64,000 nucleotides of DNA from Bacteroidaceae bacterium. Its GTDB lineage: Bacteria > Bacteroidota > Bacteroidia > Bacteroidales > Bacteroidaceae. The notes beneath the pieces are model-generated. The model was not told the DNA's origin. It made no database searches and worked only from the letters and a program-made list of their open reading frames with translations. The position numbers and the translations under genes were made by a program. Location of the stretch: contig JAFZSA010000034.1 in assembly GCA_017619585.1 (NCBI GenBank), positions 62,001 to 126,000 of the forward strand. Reading direction: 5' to 3'. Below are positions 61,852 to 64,000 of this stretch, piece after piece (positions within the stretch are counted from its first letter, which is position 1; the number at the start of each line of letters is the position of its first letter).

Positions 61852-64000
61852 GTGAGAAGTTTTCCTCATTATCACCAATTAGATTCTTCCGACTGTGGTC
61901 CCACATGTTTGCGAATGATAGCCCGCCATTATGGACGTAGCTATACTTTAGAAACACTGCGTGAGCGTTGCTTTATTACCCGCGAGGGAGTGTCTATGTT
62001 GGGCATTAGCGATGCGGCAGAAAGTATAGGTATGCATACCATGGGGGTTAAGATTAGTGTGGAGCAGTTAGCCAAAGATGCTTTGCTACCTTGCATTCTG
62101 CATTGGAATCAGAACCACTTTGTTGTGCTTTATAAAGTAAGCAAGCATAGGGGAGGTAAATATGTGTTTCATATTGCAGACCCGGCTACACAGAAGGTGG
62201 CATTCAAGCAAGAAGAACTGGAGCATTGCTGGCTGGCAAAGAAGGAAGGAGACAAAGATGTCGGGATGGCATTACTGTTAGAGCCAGGTCCTGAATTTAT
62301 GGATTATGAAGATGAAAAACGCTCTGCCAGACGTGACCTCTTTTTCTTCGTGCGCTATCTGACCCCTTATAAGAAGCAGTTCCTACAATTGATCGTATCT
62401 ATGTTTCTTGGTATGGGACTGCAATTGGTATTCCCATTCTTGACACAGGCATTGGTGGATGTGGGTATTCGCTCAGCTAACTTAGGCTTCATCACTCTTA
62501 TTCTTATTGCCCAGTTGGTGCTATTCCTTTCACAGCTTTCTGTAGGTTTTATCCGTTCATGGATAATGCTGCATGTGAACTCACGGATAGATATTTCTCT
62601 TATCTCGGATTTCCTGATGAAACTGATGAAGTTGCCGCTACGATATTTTGACACCAAGAATACAGGTGATATCATGCAACGTATAGGTGACCATGGACGA
62701 ATAAAGGGATTCCTGATGGGTAGCTCCATCAATATTGTATTTTCTCTTTTTAACTTCATTGTTTTTGGAGCTATTCTTGCCTACTATAACGTACTTATAC
62801 TGATAATCTTCTTAGTCGGTAATACGGGGTATGTCATCTGGATCCTATCCTTTATGAAATACAGGCGTGAGTTGGATATCAGACGTTTCAGCCAGTCGGC
62901 CAATGAACAAAGCAAGATTATTCAGCTAATACAGGGTATGCAAGAGATTAAGCTGAACAACTGTGAGAAACAGAAACGTTGGGAATGGGAACGCATACAG
63001 GTGAAGCTTTTTAAAATCGGTATCCGTGGACTGGCAATAGGACAGATGCAGCAGATAGGATCCGTCTTCTTTACACAGTCAACGAGTATTGTTATATCCT
63101 TTATTGCAGCCAAGAGCGTTGTGGAAGGTGATATGACCCTGGGTATGATGATGTCCCTGACATACATCATCGGACAGGTGTCAGCTCCTATAGGTGAATT
63201 CATAGGTTTTGCGCAGGCCTGGCAAGATGCCAAGATAAGCTTGGAGCGATTGAATGAGGTGCACAGACGGAGGGATGAAGAAATGGGAATACATGCAAAA
63301 CTGACTTGTTTGCCGGAGAAAAAGGATATCAGATTGGAGAATGTAACGTTTAGCTATAGCGGAGCAAATCGCGACTATGCACTGGAAGATGTGTCGCTAA
63401 CCATTCCTGAGCATAAGGTAACGGCCATAGTTGGTGCAAGTGGAAGTGGAAAAACAACTATTGTTAAACTGTTGCAAGGATTTTATGCGCCCAATAAGGG
63501 ATGTATAAAGATTGGCGAAACGCCATTGGGGATGATTAATCCGCATTTGTGGAGAAGCAAGACAGGTTCTGTAATGCAGGAAAGCTACATCTTCTCTGAC
63601 ACCATTGCACATAACATAGCAGTCAGTACGGATCGGGTTGACACGGAGAGACTGAGACATGCAGTAAAGGTGGCTAACATCGGAGACTTTATTAACTCTT
63701 TGCCAATGGGCTATGATACAAAAATTGGAATGGAGGGTAGTGGAATTTCACAGGGACAGCGCCAGCGTATCCTTATTGCAAGGGCGGTGTATAAAAATCC
63801 TGAGTTCATTTTCTTGGATGAGGCCACCAACTCCTTGGATGCCAACAACGAGGGTGTCATCATGGCTAATCTTGAGGAATTTTATAAAGGAAGGACAGTG
63901 CTGATAGTTGCTCATCGTCTTTCTACTGTCAGGCATGCTGACAATATCATAGTCTTAGACAAGGGACACATAGTGGAAGAAGGTACACATGAGGAATTGA
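61852..64000 (+). CDS. C39-peptidase ABC exporter (3' end outside window)
   Basis: Open from a GTG at 61852 to the window end: 716 codons, nearly complete. Residues 1-140 are a C39 peptidase that cuts leaders after Gly-Gly: catalytic C15 in 'LDSSDCGPTCLRMIARHYG', His in 'WNQNHFVVL', Asp in 'HIADPA'. A six-helix membrane domain (about 165-450) follows. The nucleotide-binding domain has Walker A 'VGASGSGKTT', an unusual signature 'ISQGQRQR' in place of LSGGQ, Walker B 'EFIFLDEA' and H-loop 'VAHRLS'. It should process and export the 54536 precursor. It begins 50 bp after the glycosyltransferase. Confidence 0.95.
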   Translation, partial: MRSFPHYHQLDSSDCGPTCLRMIARHYGRSYTLETLRERCFITREGVSMLGISDAAESIGMHTMGVKISVEQLAKDALLPCILHWNQNHFVVLYKVSKHRGGKYVFHIADPATQKVAFKQEELEHCWLAKKEGDKDVGMALLLEPGPEFMDYEDEKRSARRDLFFFVRYLTPYKKQFLQLIVSMFLGMGLQLVFPFLTQALVDVGIRSANLGFITLILIAQLVLFLSQLSVGFIRSWIMLHVNSRIDISLISDFLMKLMKLPLRYFDTKNTGDIMQRIGDHGRIKGFLMGSSINIVFSLFNFIVFGAILAYYNVLILIIFLVGNTGYVIWILSFMKYRRELDIRRFSQSANEQSKIIQLIQGMQEIKLNNCEKQKRWEWERIQVKLFKIGIRGLAIGQMQQIGSVFFTQSTSIVISFIAAKSVVEGDMTLGMMMSLTYIIGQVSAPIGEFIGFAQAWQDAKISLERLNEVHRRRDEEMGIHAKLTCLPEKKDIRLENVTFSYSGANRDYALEDVSLTIPEHKVTAIVGASGSGKTTIVKLLQGFYAPNKGCIKIGETPLGMINPHLWRSKTGSVMQESYIFSDTIAHNIAVSTDRVDTERLRHAVKVANIGDFINSLPMGYDTKIGMEGSGISQGQRQRILIARAVYKNPEFIFLDEATNSLDANNEGVIMANLEEFYKGRTVLIVAHRLSTVRHADNIIVLDKGHIVEEGTHEEL

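Overview
The window is a stretch of Bacteroidota chromosome, most likely Bacteroidales/Prevotellaceae. The supporting signs are the TAnnTTTG -7 promoter boxes (often TACCTTTG), the absence of obvious Shine-Dalgarno sites, GLPGLI and TonB-dependent-receptor-like proteins, secreted proteins ending in a 'YN(L/I)SGQ...KGIY...K' tail, GH20/GH95/DUF4091 glycan enzymes, and house-keeping genes of Bacteroidales type. The species cannot be fixed from sequence alone.

Layout. 1-4659: 3' part of a giant secreted protein. 4.9-9.7 kb: a small secreted protein, cysS (minus strand), and a lipoprotein/hydrolase pair behind an unusual promoter. 9.8-17.7 kb: a minus-strand run read as Lrp/AsnC regulator, C26-M19 fusion peptidase, M28 peptidase, SufE, DusB, Tat-exported aldo/keto reductase, FMN-binding protein and MalY/PatB lyase. 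17.8-20.25 kb: three tandem FKBP prolyl isomerases. 20.4-22.8 kb: sirtuin and nucleoside kinase. 23-35.2 kb: secreted carbohydrate-active enzymes (SGNH protein, GH20, double esterase, GH95) around a TMEM43-family protein. 35.2-35.6 kb: tRNA-Lys with a triplicated 3' end. 35.6-50.2 kb: mostly house-keeping genes (AI-2E exporter, tdk, rsmI, hflX, a DUF4091 enzyme, fumarase, DUF349, CorA, rsmA, flippase).

50.7-64.0 kb is the most notable region. It is visibly more AT-rich than the rest and encodes a peptide natural-product (RiPP) system of the GG-Bacteroidales kind: a divergent LuxR-type regulator, a radical SAM/SPASM maturase, a TonB-like protein, a GLPGLI protein, a double-glycine precursor peptide followed by a strong hairpin, an outer-membrane receptor-like protein, a second radical-SAM-like protein, a LanC-like protein, two glycosyltransferases, and a C39-peptidase ABC exporter cut by the window end. 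The precursor would be modified in the cytoplasm, cut after Gly-Gly and exported by the C39 transporter.

Two hidden layers stand out. (1) A promoter with a 20-bp operator-like element (core GTACTnnnGTACT) is shared, with identical spacing, between the RiPP operon and the lipoprotein/hydrolase pair at 7.6 kb. The same core recurs in a 22-bp tandem repeat just downstream of that pair. (2) The intergenic regions are full of composite repeats: C/G-rich palindromes next to arrays of degenerate 7-bp units. These intrude into genes, supplying starts, stops, C-terminal tails and one internal insertion.
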